From assembly GCF_002877365.1 (NCBI RefSeq), contig NZ_MCWZ01000101.1:1-64000 (forward strand): a stretch of DNA of 64,000 nucleotides, given 5' to 3'. The notes below the pieces were generated by a model. The model saw nothing but the letters and a program-made list of their open reading frames with translations. It did no database searches and had not been told where the DNA came from. Positions 17,198 to 26,152 of the stretch are shown one piece after another; position 1 is the stretch's first letter; each line of letters begins with the position of its first letter. This DNA comes from Vibrio sp. 10N.261.55.A7 (GTDB taxonomy: Bacteria; Pseudomonadota; Gammaproteobacteria; Enterobacterales; Vibrionaceae). The translations under genes and the position numbers were made by a program.

Positions 17198-17219
17198 ACG
17201 GCCTTTACATGGCCGTTTT
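17198..17219 (+). terminator. rho-independent terminator
   Basis: ACGGCC, loop TTTACAT, GGCCGT followed by TTTT, 57 bp after the glycosyltransferase stop. Confidence 0.65.
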
Positions 17220-17417
17220 GTCCTCACTACCATCCATAACTGTCTTAAATGGTGGAAAGTGGTGGTAGTCACCTAGCAAGCTGTTCACGATGACCGAGAA
17301 TATTTGGTATTTTTGCGTAGCGTTTTTGTCATGGTTTAAGTGAAGCACAAATCGGGGTTCGATTGTTCAAACTCTCGCTCGATGTGATACAACGTAGTGT
17401 CTGAAAAGGAACTCAAC

Positions 17418-17831
17418 ATGAATAATGAAGTACGAGTCGGCGTTGCGGCCGTTATTTTACGAGACGGTAAGGTTTTACTCGGCGAGCGCATGGGTTCTCA
17501 CGGAGCAAACACTTGGGCGACACCGGGCGGACACCTTGAACTGGGTGAAAGTATTGAAGCGTGCGCCAAGCGCGAAACACTCGAAGAAACGGGGTTAGTG
17601 GTTGAATCATTTCGAAAGTTGGGTTTTACCAACGACATTTTCGACCAAGAGAACAAACACTACGTGACACTCTTTGTTGTGGCGTCTCAATCGAGTGGCG
17701 AACCGATGATAATGGAGCCCAATAAATGTAAGCAATGGAAATGGTTCGAGTTAAATGATCTGCCAGAACCTTTATTTCTGCCACTGACTAACTTACTCAA
17801 AGAATCTAAAGATCTGGCGGGGCTTGCCTAG
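17418..17831 (+). CDS. Nudix hydrolase
   Basis: 137 residues from ATG17418 (AAAGGAACTCAAC upstream); an earlier in-frame GTG at 17397 lacks a ribosome site. A complete Nudix box is present (GGHLELGESIEACAKRETLE followed by ETGL), giving the metal-binding helix for nucleoside-diphosphate-X hydrolysis. The N-terminal VAAVILRDGKVLLGERMGS strand is typical of MutT/ADP-ribose-type members. Substrate unknown. Followed at 57 bp by a LysE exporter on the same strand. Confidence 0.92.
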   Translation: MNNEVRVGVAAVILRDGKVLLGERMGSHGANTWATPGGHLELGESIEACAKRETLEETGLVVESFRKLGFTNDIFDQENKHYVTLFVVASQSSGEPMIMEPNKCKQWKWFELNDLPEPLFLPLTNLLKESKDLAGLA

Positions 17832-17888
17832 TCAGACCTTTCAAAATGCACCCATTCGCACGTTCATCGTTAAAGAGAGGGAAAGTAT

Positions 17889-18530
17889 ATGGACATCAAC
17901 ACCATCTTAGCCTTTATGGCGGTCGCTACTTTACTCGTTATTTCACCTGGCCCTAACGGATTCCTCATCGCTAGAACTGTCCCTGTTTCGGGGAAAAAAG
18001 CTGGCTTTGCAAATATATGGGGCTTTGTCGCTGCGTTTTATGTGCATGGCACTTTATCCATCTTTGGTATTTCAATTCTCTTAGTTCAATCCGCTCAAGC
18101 GTTCTTTGTATTTAAGATGCTAGGTGCTGCATATCTAATCTGGATTGGTGTGAAAGCCATCATCAGTGCCTTCAAAAAGAGTCAAGCGTCACCTAAAAAG
18201 AAAGCACCAATAAGCAGTGCTCGAACTGTCTCCATACGAAGGGCTTTTTCTGAAGGCTTTATCACCAATGTGTTGAACCCGAAAGTGTCTATGTTTTATT
18301 TGGCGGCCTTTCCGCAATTCATGCCTAACTCCGAGAGTGCCCTCAATGCGTATGCGTTAGTCACCGCACATGCAGTGGTTAACTTCCTATGGTTTTCAAT
18401 GATGATTGTGATGCTTTCTAAAATTAAAAGCGCGACCAATAATGGTAAATTTAAGGCTTGGCTGAACGCCATTACAGGCATCGTTTTTATCGCTTTTGGC
18501 TCCAAATTAGCCTTAATGAAGAATGGGTAA
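17889..18530 (+). CDS. LysE-family exporter
   Basis: 213 residues with about six transmembrane segments and the LysE/RhtB signature near the N-terminus (ISPGPNGFLIARTVPVSGKK) plus a central NVLNPKVSMFYLAAFPQF. These inner-membrane carriers export amino acids or homoserine-lactone-like compounds by proton antiport. GAGGGAAAGTAT precedes the start. It may be co-transcribed with the Nudix gene 57 bp upstream. Substrate unknown. Confidence 0.9.
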   Translation: MDINTILAFMAVATLLVISPGPNGFLIARTVPVSGKKAGFANIWGFVAAFYVHGTLSIFGISILLVQSAQAFFVFKMLGAAYLIWIGVKAIISAFKKSQASPKKKAPISSARTVSIRRAFSEGFITNVLNPKVSMFYLAAFPQFMPNSESALNAYALVTAHAVVNFLWFSMMIVMLSKIKSATNNGKFKAWLNAITGIVFIAFGSKLALMKNG

Positions 18531-18639
18531 TCGGCGCTTAAGCCTACACACAGCAACACTTAACAACGCCTTAGCGCCATCAAACAAACGTATGAAATAT
18601 TCGGTAATGATGGTTGGAATGTTTATTTAGGAGTACCCA

Positions 18640-19023
18640 ATGTACATAGGTGAACTGTCTAAAAAGTCTGGAGTAAGTATCAAAGCGATCAGACATTATG
18701 AAGATATCGCTTTAATTAAAACACCAGCGAGACAAGGGAAGTACCGAGTTTATGACGCGAGCTTCCTTGATGTGTTGGCCATGATTAAACTGGCTAAAAG
18801 CTTAGGTTTCACACTGAACGAGCTGCAAAATATTGCCAAAGCTAAAACGGATGAAGGTTTTGTACCAATGGATTTGTTAAAAGATGAAATTGCGAAAAAG
18901 CGGCAAAACATAAAGCAAAAAATGGAAAAAATGAATGAGATGTTGAGCGGGTTAACTCAGCTTGAGAAGGACGTTGCCCATCACAATGCCTGTTTATTGG
19001 AATCTTTTGAAAATAGGGATTGA
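18640..19023 (+). CDS. MerR-family transcriptional regulator
   Basis: 127 residues. The MerR winged helix is at residues 1-70 (MYIGELSKKSGVSIKAIRHY, EDIALIKTPARQGKYRVYD), followed by a dimerisation coiled coil (KKRQNIKQKMEKMNEML). There is a C-terminal CLLESF but no multi-cysteine metal site, so it probably senses an organic ligand or stress. It lies 60 bp upstream of the SDR gene on the same strand. Confidence 0.9.
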   Translation: MYIGELSKKSGVSIKAIRHYEDIALIKTPARQGKYRVYDASFLDVLAMIKLAKSLGFTLNELQNIAKAKTDEGFVPMDLLKDEIAKKRQNIKQKMEKMNEMLSGLTQLEKDVAHHNACLLESFENRD

Positions 19024-19083
19024 CTCTCCTGTTTAGGGGAGAGTTTAAGCTGTTACCTCACACATTGAAATGAGGTAACAAAC

Positions 19084-19860
19084 ATGAAAACAGCATTTAT
19101 TACAGGCGCAACATCAGGTATTGGTTTGGCTTTTGCAAAGTTACTGGCTAAACAAGGTTACTCGCTCATTTTGCATGGACGTAACCAAAGTAAGCTTGAT
19201 GAGCTTGAAAAATCCCTTCCTAATGTCGCGCGGACGATCACCGCAGACCTTGCAGATAATCAACAATTGGACCACCTTTTCACTGAATTAAAGAGCTACC
19301 AAAAAACCATTGACGTTGCCATTAACAACGCAGGTTTTGGGCTGTATGGTCGTCAATTGGAATTGAGCATTGATGAAGTCGAAGGCATGTTGGCGGTGAA
19401 TATTTCTGCGCTCACCAGACTGAGCCATTATTTCGTTTCCACCATGACTGAAGTCGGAAGTGGTCATATTCTTAATGTTGCTTCCACCGCGGCGTACCAG
19501 CCCCAACCCTACTTTGCCGCCTATGCCGCCAGTAAAGCCTATGTCGCCAGCTTTACCGAAGCGTTAGCCGTTGAAACGAAAAACAGTGGTGTCAAACTCA
19601 CTTGCCTGTCTCCCGGACGAACCAATACCGGCTTCTTTACCTTTGATGGTGTGGATACCTCGAAAGACAGCAGTGGCACTTTCGATTTAAAACACCGCGC
19701 TGATCCGGATAAGATCGCTCAATTAGGCTTGAAGGCAATGTTCAAAGGACAGCTTCGTGAAATTCCAACGTTAGAAAATAAGGTTTATGTCTTTCTCAAT
19801 CGACTTCTACCTAGGTCTGTTATATTGGGAATGTATGAAAAAGCGATGATAAACATCTAG
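19084..19860 (+). CDS. short-chain dehydrogenase/reductase
   Basis: 258-residue classical SDR. Cofactor motif TGATSGIG (residues 7-14), NNAG after the fourth strand, and the catalytic Ser with Tyr-x3-Lys in NVASTAAYQPQPYFAAYAAS/KAY. It belongs to the DltE/YqjQ-like group. Reduces or oxidises an unknown carbonyl or alcohol with NAD(P). GAGGTAACAAAC precedes the ATG. Likely in one unit with the upstream MerR regulator. Confidence 0.92.
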   Translation: MKTAFITGATSGIGLAFAKLLAKQGYSLILHGRNQSKLDELEKSLPNVARTITADLADNQQLDHLFTELKSYQKTIDVAINNAGFGLYGRQLELSIDEVEGMLAVNISALTRLSHYFVSTMTEVGSGHILNVASTAAYQPQPYFAAYAASKAYVASFTEALAVETKNSGVKLTCLSPGRTNTGFFTFDGVDTSKDSSGTFDLKHRADPDKIAQLGLKAMFKGQLREIPTLENKVYVFLNRLLPRSVILGMYEKAMINI

Positions 19861-20245
19861 AGGGCTCGCTTTTTTCGCAACCAAACCCGAGCAAAACCGT
19901 TAAAGCGGACAATGAAGAGTTGATGAGTTTAGAACGGGGAACACCTTGTTGCTATCAACGATTTCATTGCCGCTTGATACGGCTTGAGAGGAAAGCAAAG
20001 ACGATGCAAAACTTAGCATTGAATATTTAGACATTTGACGGTAAAACCGTGCCTTGTCTTACCTTTCACAACTCAGTGCCAATCTTCATAACAAGTGAGA
20101 TGGTTACAATCAGGTCTGCAGTAAATAACCTCAATAGCAAGTCCAGTGGCAAATAAAGCCAATGATAAATATTCACTCATAGAGAACCTAGATGAGCACA
20201 CGTGGTAATCTATCGTGTACTCAATCAACGAATTAAGGAGGCGTT
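19861..20245. other. intergenic, nothing recognised
   Basis: About 385 bp without a supportable frame, strong hairpin or repeat. It separates the SDR gene from the RidA-like gene. Confidence 0.3.
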
Positions 20246-20599
20246 ATGCTAGAAAGAAAACAGGGTATTTATAGCGGAAGAAACAAATCTTCGGCCTACA
20301 AAGATTTAGTTTGGACAGTGGCGACCTCATCGGACACCTCATTAGATATTGTTGGCCAAACTGAACTAACGCTCGAAACAATAGAAGCCAACCTCATTGA
20401 GCTTGGCTCAAACAAGCACCGAATTATGAGCGCACAAGTTTACATCAGCGATATGGCGGATAAACCCAAGATGGACGAAGTCTGGAGTGACTGGTTAGGC
20501 AATAACCCAAACGATTGGCCCCAAAGAGCTTGCCTGGGAGTCAATCTAGAAGGTGACGTATTGATTGAAGTCACCGTGACAGCCATTCGCACGCTCTAA
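20246..20599 (+). CDS. RidA/YjgF-family protein
   Basis: 117 residues with the Rid fold signatures: DLVWTVATSSDTSLDIVGQT, a QTELTLETIEANLIELGS helix, and closing PQRACLGVNLEGDVLIEVTV. The substrate Arg is within PQRACLGV. Rid proteins hydrolyse reactive imines and enamines formed by PLP enzymes; this member is divergent from canonical RidA, so exact activity is open. A strong AAGGAGG precedes the start. Confidence 0.85.
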   Translation: MLERKQGIYSGRNKSSAYKDLVWTVATSSDTSLDIVGQTELTLETIEANLIELGSNKHRIMSAQVYISDMADKPKMDEVWSDWLGNNPNDWPQRACLGVNLEGDVLIEVTVTAIRTL

Positions 20600-20722
20600 A
20601 TTCAAACGATCTATATTCCAATAATATAAATAGTTGATAAGGCTCGTGGCATTTTACCAAAGCCATGAACAAACGATCGCCCCAATGACCACTTTAAACG
20701 CGATAAACGATCAGGAGGATCG

Positions 20723-21181
20723 ATGAATCACAGCAATAATAGGTATCTAATCGCTGCGTCTGTGTGTTGCTTTCTGGCCGCCCTAGCCCATTTGGGCTGC
20801 ATTGCCTTTGGTGCTGACTGGTACAGAGCTTTAGGTGCAGGTGAACAGATGGCTCTCATGGCGGAGAAAGGTCTTTGGTATCCAACCTTGGTGACACTCG
20901 CGATAGCAGTGGTTTTATCTGTTTGGGGGCTTTTTGCGCTGTCGGGATCAGGCGCGATTCTCACACTGCCTTTGACACGCACAGTACTCGTGTTGATTAC
21001 AGGGGTTTTTCTTTTAAGGGCCGTCGCCTTTGTTGTGTTAATCCCATCGTTTCCAGACAATTCTTTAACCTTTTGGTTGGTCAGCTCTGGCATCTGTTTA
21101 TTGATAGGCGGTTTATTTGCTGTGGGCACAAAGCAGCAATGGACAAAATTGGCGAGACCTAACAATAATAAAGTTGCTTAA
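20723..21181 (+). CDS. four-helix membrane protein, unknown
   Basis: 152 residues with four transmembrane segments, roughly 10-29, 52-75, 84-106 and 112-132 (for example AIAVVLSVWGLFALSGSGAI, TRTVLVLITGVFLLRAVAFV). Short basic C-terminus. Strong AGGAGG ahead of the start shows it is translated. No family with a known role recognised; it resembles small DUF-type inner-membrane proteins. Confidence 0.75.
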   Translation: MNHSNNRYLIAASVCCFLAALAHLGCIAFGADWYRALGAGEQMALMAEKGLWYPTLVTLAIAVVLSVWGLFALSGSGAILTLPLTRTVLVLITGVFLLRAVAFVVLIPSFPDNSLTFWLVSSGICLLIGGLFAVGTKQQWTKLARPNNNKVA

Positions 21182-21300
21182 AAGGATTTACGACGCGTGG
21201 CATTTTCAACGCATCTAACTCAATCAGTACAGTGTTGCACATTCGTATTTGTACTGTAATCATTCACACCTTGAGCAGGCATCATCAGAATGGAGCAGAC

Positions 21301-21696
21301 ATGATTAAACAAGTTGGAAACACCGAAATTTGCGTTCGCCATAAAGCAACGTGCCATTGTGGCGAAGTAGAGCTTGAGTTACATCTGCCCAATGGGATTG
21401 AAAAACCAAGACGTTGCGACTGCTCGATCTGTCGTCGAAAAGGCGCGATTGTTGCGTCAGTAAAGCTTGATGGCATTCGGATACTAAAAGGGCAAGACTC
21501 GTTGAAGCTCTATCAATTTAATACCAATACCGCCAAACATTATTTCTGCTCGAACTGCGGCATTTATACGCACCACCAACGCCGTTCAGACCCTACTGAG
21601 TATGGTTTTAACGTGGGGTGTTTAGATGGCGTCAACCCCTTTGATTTAGACAGCGTAGTGACTAACGATGGGGTCAACCACCCAGCGGATCGTTAG
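21301..21696 (+). CDS. GFA-family zinc protein
   Basis: 131 residues from ATG21301, chosen over an upstream in-frame TTG because of GGAG eight bases before it. The family zinc ligands are all visible: CHCGEVEL, CDCSICRRKGA and YFCSNCGIYTHHQRR. The family is named for glutathione-dependent formaldehyde-activating enzyme, although most members have untested activity. Monocistronic. Confidence 0.9.
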   Translation: MIKQVGNTEICVRHKATCHCGEVELELHLPNGIEKPRRCDCSICRRKGAIVASVKLDGIRILKGQDSLKLYQFNTNTAKHYFCSNCGIYTHHQRRSDPTEYGFNVGCLDGVNPFDLDSVVTNDGVNHPADR

Positions 21697-21910
21697 TGTT
21701 GAAGCCACACTCCCCAAACTAGCTGTACTCAGCCGTCCACAAGATGCGGCCAAATTTCTCGCCGTATTAGTTTCAAAACTAATACGACTCACACTCTTTC
21801 ATAGGCGATGAAGACAGGCCCGTTTCACTTATTCGTTCATTGTGGCAAACTGACCTGTCCTTCGTTAATGCAATGTTAACCACTGCCGTCACTTTATTTG
21901 AGGTATCAAA

Positions 21911-22540
21911 ATGGAACTTTTACAAGGTTTGCTGCTAATTACATCCATTCACTTATTAGCGGCCGCTTCACCCGGCCCCGATTTTGTGTTGGTCTCTCAG
22001 CAAACATTATCTAATGGAAAAAAAGCAGGAATAATGTGCAGTATTGGCATCGCATTGGGGCTTTCTATCCACATCACCTATTCTGCTTTTGGTTTAGCCA
22101 CCGTCATTGCAAACTCATCGAGCGCATTGTGGGTGATCAAAATCCTCGGTGGGGGCTACCTTATTTACTTGGGTATCAAAGGCCTTAAAGCAAAAGCCGC
22201 AACAACCTCTGTCGAAGAGACCGTCACGCCTAAAAGATACTCTGCAAAGAAAAGCATCGGCGTTGGCTTTTTGTGTAATGCACTCAACCCGAAAGCCCCA
22301 ATTTACTTTGTTTCTCTATTCACGGTGGTGTTGTCGCCGGATATGCCGCTCTATCAAATCGCCATCTACGGTGCCTGGATCATGCTGATTCAATTCGCAT
22401 GGTTTGCTCTCGTTGTCGGTATTTTATCCAGACCCGCCATTAATCTACGTTTTAAACAATCTGGTCACTGGATAGACCGTGTTCTAGGTGGCGCAATGAT
22501 AATGTTGGGTATCAAGGTTATTGCGACGCGCACAAACTAG
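21911..22540 (+). CDS. LysE-family exporter
   Basis: 209 residues, six predicted transmembrane segments, LysE/RhtB signature SPGPDFVLVSQQTLSNGKKA at the N-terminus and CNALNPKAPIYFVSLFTVVL in the middle. It is the second such exporter in the window and is only distantly similar to the first (17889). Exported substrate unknown. GAGGTATCAAA precedes the ATG. Confidence 0.9.
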   Translation: MELLQGLLLITSIHLLAAASPGPDFVLVSQQTLSNGKKAGIMCSIGIALGLSIHITYSAFGLATVIANSSSALWVIKILGGGYLIYLGIKGLKAKAATTSVEETVTPKRYSAKKSIGVGFLCNALNPKAPIYFVSLFTVVLSPDMPLYQIAIYGAWIMLIQFAWFALVVGILSRPAINLRFKQSGHWIDRVLGGAMIMLGIKVIATRTN

Positions 22541-22641
22541 AATGATTACGTTTGCCAGATAGAAACAACGAGGTAGATGCGTTCGTTCGAGTCTGCCTCA
22601 ACACCCTCTGTTTAATAATGCATTATACGTAAGGAGATCAA

Positions 22642-23007
22642 ATGAATAAGATCAATATTAGCGAGAAGTTTGGTTTATTTTCAGAAGAGTGGACACCTAA
22701 AATCATCGCCGAATCCAATGAACAACTCGTCAAGATAGCCAAAGGAAGTGGTGAGCTGGTTTGGCATAAGCATGAAAATGAAGACGAGCTATTTATTGTG
22801 TTTAAAGGGCAGCTAACCTTATTGATGAAATCTGGCAATGTCGTCCTTAATCCCGGTGAAATGTACGTGGTTCCAAAAGGCGTTGAACATTGCCCCAAAG
22901 CAGATCCCGACACCCACTTCATGATGATAGAACCCTCATCAACAGCTCATACAGGCGAAGAGAAAAGTGAAGTAACCGTCGCATCAGAACAACAGGTTTG
23001 GATTTAA
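22642..23007 (+). CDS. cupin-domain protein
   Basis: 121 residues with a single small cupin barrel. Motif 1 is WHKHENEDELFIVFKGQLTL (His and Glu metal ligands); motif 2 is PGEMYVVPKGVEHCPKA. Metal binding is therefore likely. The family includes mannose-6-phosphate-isomerase-like proteins of unknown role. AAGGAGATCAA precedes the start. Confidence 0.88.
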   Translation: MNKINISEKFGLFSEEWTPKIIAESNEQLVKIAKGSGELVWHKHENEDELFIVFKGQLTLLMKSGNVVLNPGEMYVVPKGVEHCPKADPDTHFMMIEPSSTAHTGEEKSEVTVASEQQVWI

Positions 23008-23388
23008 CCCTGTCAGCACGTCTCTATGAATGGCGAGTGGCGAGTAACCACCTACGTTCAATTAAGACTACAACCTTGTTTATACGATCTTAAATACCGT
23101 TCTTTTGCTATCAACATAGCTAGCGAAAAGTTGGATGTGAGGAAAATAAGCGTGCTAAATCTTCATTGTCTCGCCGCTTGTGGATGAAACAGGGATAGTC
23201 ATAGGCTGCTCATATTAACAATCTAGAATAAGTAACAACGAGCGGGCCCACTACAATAGTCACTCTGTTACCGACAATTGTAACCGTAAACAGACTTTGG
23301 GATGGTTGCACCTGCTGTAGTCGGTACGGCTTCCATCGGCCTTAACCTTTACATCGCTGATATTCAGTCATTTTTATGATGAACGTAA
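23008..23388. other. intergenic, nothing recognised
   Basis: About 380 bp between the cupin gene and the terminator of the garK unit. No supportable frame; a short imperfect repeat of GGCGAGT occurs near 23032. Confidence 0.3.
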
Positions 23389-23415
23389 AAAAGGAGCATA
23401 TTGAATGCTCCTTTT
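23389..23415. terminator. bidirectional rho-independent terminator
   Basis: AAAAGGAGCAT, loop ATTGA, ATGCTCCTTTT: an 11-bp perfect stem with A-run and T-run on either side. It lies 45 bp beyond the glycerate kinase stop on the minus strand. Confidence 0.85.
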
Positions 23416-23460
23416 GGCTGTCAGTCTAACAAGACTGTAATCACTGAGGCTTATCGAAAG

Positions 23461-24603
23461 CTATGCGTTACCAAACTGAATAGACAGTGATTTCGCCACG
23501 TTTCGAGAGGTCATCTCCACATTGAAAGCCGCTTCCTTTAGCGCTGTGGGTAAATCAGTCGCGCCCAAAACCACGCTAAAAGCCGCATCGATACCGTGCT
23601 CATGAACAACAGCGCAATCGGCTGCCGTTGAGCCAGCGATAGCGATAACAGGAAGATCAAACTGTTTAGCCGTTCGTGCAACGCCCACAGGGGTTTTCCC
23701 ATGAATGGTTTGGCTATCAATACGCCCTTCGCCTGTGATCACAAGGTCTGCATCTTTCACCACTTCAGAAAGGTTGACCGCATCCATCACAATGTTGATG
23801 CCTGGACGCAGATTCGCGTTAAACAAACCTATCAGAGCCGCGCCTAAACCACCCGCCGCGCCAGCGCCGGATACATCTTTAACGCTCACATCGGTCGCAT
23901 CAAAAATCATTCGTGCATAGTGTTCAAGATTGGCGTCTAAAGTCTGAATCATCTCCGGTGTTGCACCCTTTTGCGGGCCGAACACATTCGATGCGCCTTT
24001 AGGGCCACAAAGAGGGTTATCAACGTCACACGCGACTTCCAGAGCCACGGTGTTCAAACGAGGATCAAGATTCGATAGGTCGATACTTGCAAGCTTATCC
24101 AACGAACCACCACCAAACGCCAACTCATTGCCGCGGCTATCCAGCATTTTTACGCCCAATGCTTGAGCCAACCCGACTCCACCATCGTTTGTCGCACTGC
24201 CGCCCAGACCAATAATAATGTGCTTAACACCGCGATCTAACGCAGACTTAATTAATTCTCCGGTACCATATGAAGTGGTCAACAACGGATTCCGTTGGCA
24301 GGGTTCAACAAGGTGTAATCCAGAAGCCGCTGCCATTTCAATCACAGCGGTAGAGCCATCACCCACAAGGCCAAAAAAGCCTTGCACGGAATCGCCCAAT
24401 GGGCCCGTGACTTGTTGCTCAACAATGACCCCACCTGTCGCATCGACGAGTGACTGAACCGTTCCTTCACCGCCATCAGCCATCGGCAGCTTGATGTATT
24501 GCGCATTTGGCATGACTTGTTTAAAGCCACGCTCAATCGCTGTTGCTACTTCCATTGCCGTTAGGCTTTCTTTGTACGAATCCGGCGCAATAACCACTTT
24601 CAT
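23461..24603 (-). CDS. garK: glycerate kinase (GarK/GlxK type)
   Basis: 380 residues of the bacterial glycerate 2-kinase family: N-terminus VIAPDSYKESLTAMEVA, PMADGGEGTVQSLVDATGG, GLGGSATNDGGVGLAQALG, and VVKDADLVITGEGRIDSQT. It phosphorylates D-glycerate, feeding glycolysis. Length is normal. It lies 22 bp downstream of the GntP permease and probably shares its transcript; the CdaR-type regulator upstream is the likely activator. In E. coli-type metabolism glycerate arises from glyoxylate or glucarate, which fits the ureide cluster nearby. Confidence 0.93.
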   Translation of the reverse strand: MKVVIAPDSYKESLTAMEVATAIERGFKQVMPNAQYIKLPMADGGEGTVQSLVDATGGVIVEQQVTGPLGDSVQGFFGLVGDGSTAVIEMAAASGLHLVEPCQRNPLLTTSYGTGELIKSALDRGVKHIIIGLGGSATNDGGVGLAQALGVKMLDSRGNELAFGGGSLDKLASIDLSNLDPRLNTVALEVACDVDNPLCGPKGASNVFGPQKGATPEMIQTLDANLEHYARMIFDATDVSVKDVSGAGAAGGLGAALIGLFNANLRPGINIVMDAVNLSEVVKDADLVITGEGRIDSQTIHGKTPVGVARTAKQFDLPVIAIAGSTAADCAVVHEHGIDAAFSVVLGATDLPTALKEAAFNVEMTSRNVAKSLSIQFGNA

Positions 24604-24625
24604 ATAGTCGTCCTGATAGTTAAAT

Positions 24626-25981
24626 TTAGAGAAGGACCAAGCTCAATAGGTACACTAGCGTCATCGCTGTAACCCCTTGAACTAAGGTCGCCATAGTTTG
24701 CGCACGATATGCCAAACCTACCGACATACGGCTGAATTGAGACACCACCCAGAAAAAGCTGTCATTCGCATGCGATACTGTCATCGCTCCTGCACCAATC
24801 GCCATCACAGTCAGTACACGACCCATTTCAGAATCAAGACCTAGCTGCGCGAGCATAGGGGCAACCAATGCTGAGGTTGTTACCAATGCAACGGTCGAAG
24901 ATCCTTGAGCCGATTTCAGCGCCGCCGCAACAATAAACGGCATAAAGATACCCACACCTAATGCTGACAACGTAGTGCCTAAATAGTCACCCAGTGGCGT
25001 TGCTTTAAGGACGGCACCAAAGGCACCACCCGCTCCAGTAATAAGCAGGATAGGCGCGGCAGCAACAATGCCTTGGTTAATGCGCTCACCAAATTCTTCA
25101 ATTTTATTGCTTGTTTTCAGAAGTCGTGTTGCCAGCAACAAACCAATGATCAATGCCGTTAGCGGCTGGCCTAAGAAGTTCAGCGCATCAAACAGGAAAC
25201 CATCCCCCAAAGGAAGTGAAGGGAATCGTGCAATAGAGCCAAAACAAATCAATAGAATAGGGACAAAGATAGGCGCGAATGCTTGGCCTGCCGTTGGAAG
25301 TACACCATAAGAGGCTTTCAGCGTTTTCCAATCTTGATTGGCTTCAGCCAACTCATCAGCCTCACCGTCTGGCGCGACGTCTTTAAAGCGGTTAGCCCAA
25401 AGCATTCCGGCTAAAGCAGCGACCGCGGCGACGAACACACCAACGCCAATCACCAAGCCAAGATTGGATTCTAAACCCAGATTACCTGCGGCTGCGATTG
25501 GGCCAGGTGTCGGCGGCACAAACGTATGTGTGGCATAAAGACCGGCGGCTAAGGCAACACTCATCGCGACACTTGAGGTTTTTAATCGATTAGCAAGCGA
25601 CTCTTTTAGAGAGTTTAGAATAACAAAGCCAGAGTCACAGAAAACAGGAACAGACACGATGTAACCAATGATCGTCATCGTGAGCGTTGGGTAACGTTCA
25701 CCAAGCACTTTAATCACGGTATCCGCCATAGTGATCGCGGCACCACTCTTCTCGAGTATCACGCCAATGATGGTACCCAGTACAATAACAAGACCAATGT
25801 AACCCAAAATGCCGCCAAAGCCCGACGCAATGGTCTTAGCAATGCTTTCTGCGGGCAAGCCGTAAGCAAAAGCCGCTAAAAAAGCAGCCAATATGAGTGC
25901 TAGAAATGGATGTACTTTGTACTTTGTTGTTGAAAGGACGATAAACGCTATCACCCCCAACAATATCAAGATAAGTGTCAT
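24626..25981 (-). CDS. GntP-family organic acid permease
   Basis: 451 residues, about 12 transmembrane segments, with GntP-family signatures (GFGGILGYIGLVIVLGTIIG, the PPTPGPIAAAGNLG loop, and ANDSFFWVVSQFSRM). The family imports gluconate and related hydroxy acids by proton symport. Being directly upstream of glycerate kinase, glycerate is the most economical substrate. Promoter probably lies in the 171-bp gap before the CdaR gene. Confidence 0.9.
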   Translation of the reverse strand: MTLILILLGVIAFIVLSTTKYKVHPFLALILAAFLAAFAYGLPAESIAKTIASGFGGILGYIGLVIVLGTIIGVILEKSGAAITMADTVIKVLGERYPTLTMTIIGYIVSVPVFCDSGFVILNSLKESLANRLKTSSVAMSVALAAGLYATHTFVPPTPGPIAAAGNLGLESNLGLVIGVGVFVAAVAALAGMLWANRFKDVAPDGEADELAEANQDWKTLKASYGVLPTAGQAFAPIFVPILLICFGSIARFPSLPLGDGFLFDALNFLGQPLTALIIGLLLATRLLKTSNKIEEFGERINQGIVAAAPILLITGAGGAFGAVLKATPLGDYLGTTLSALGVGIFMPFIVAAALKSAQGSSTVALVTTSALVAPMLAQLGLDSEMGRVLTVMAIGAGAMTVSHANDSFFWVVSQFSRMSVGLAYRAQTMATLVQGVTAMTLVYLLSLVLL

Positions 25982-26152
25982 GGTAATTCCTTGTTCGTTA
26001 TATGTTTCTCCAGCATGGCATCATTGCTTATACTGGGTGCGTCTGTAGGGACGGCACCATTATCGAGAGACTCTGCCTCTATTCCTTTAGGCACATTAAC
26101 AAATTACTTACATTTATAACGCCAAAGATTGTGCACTTGCACATTTGTCTAA

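Noticed and set aside
23269-23388. Small RNA before the garK terminator
   Set aside because: The strong hairpin at 23389-23415 could end an sRNA, but no promoter-like element or conserved structure can be shown from this sequence alone.
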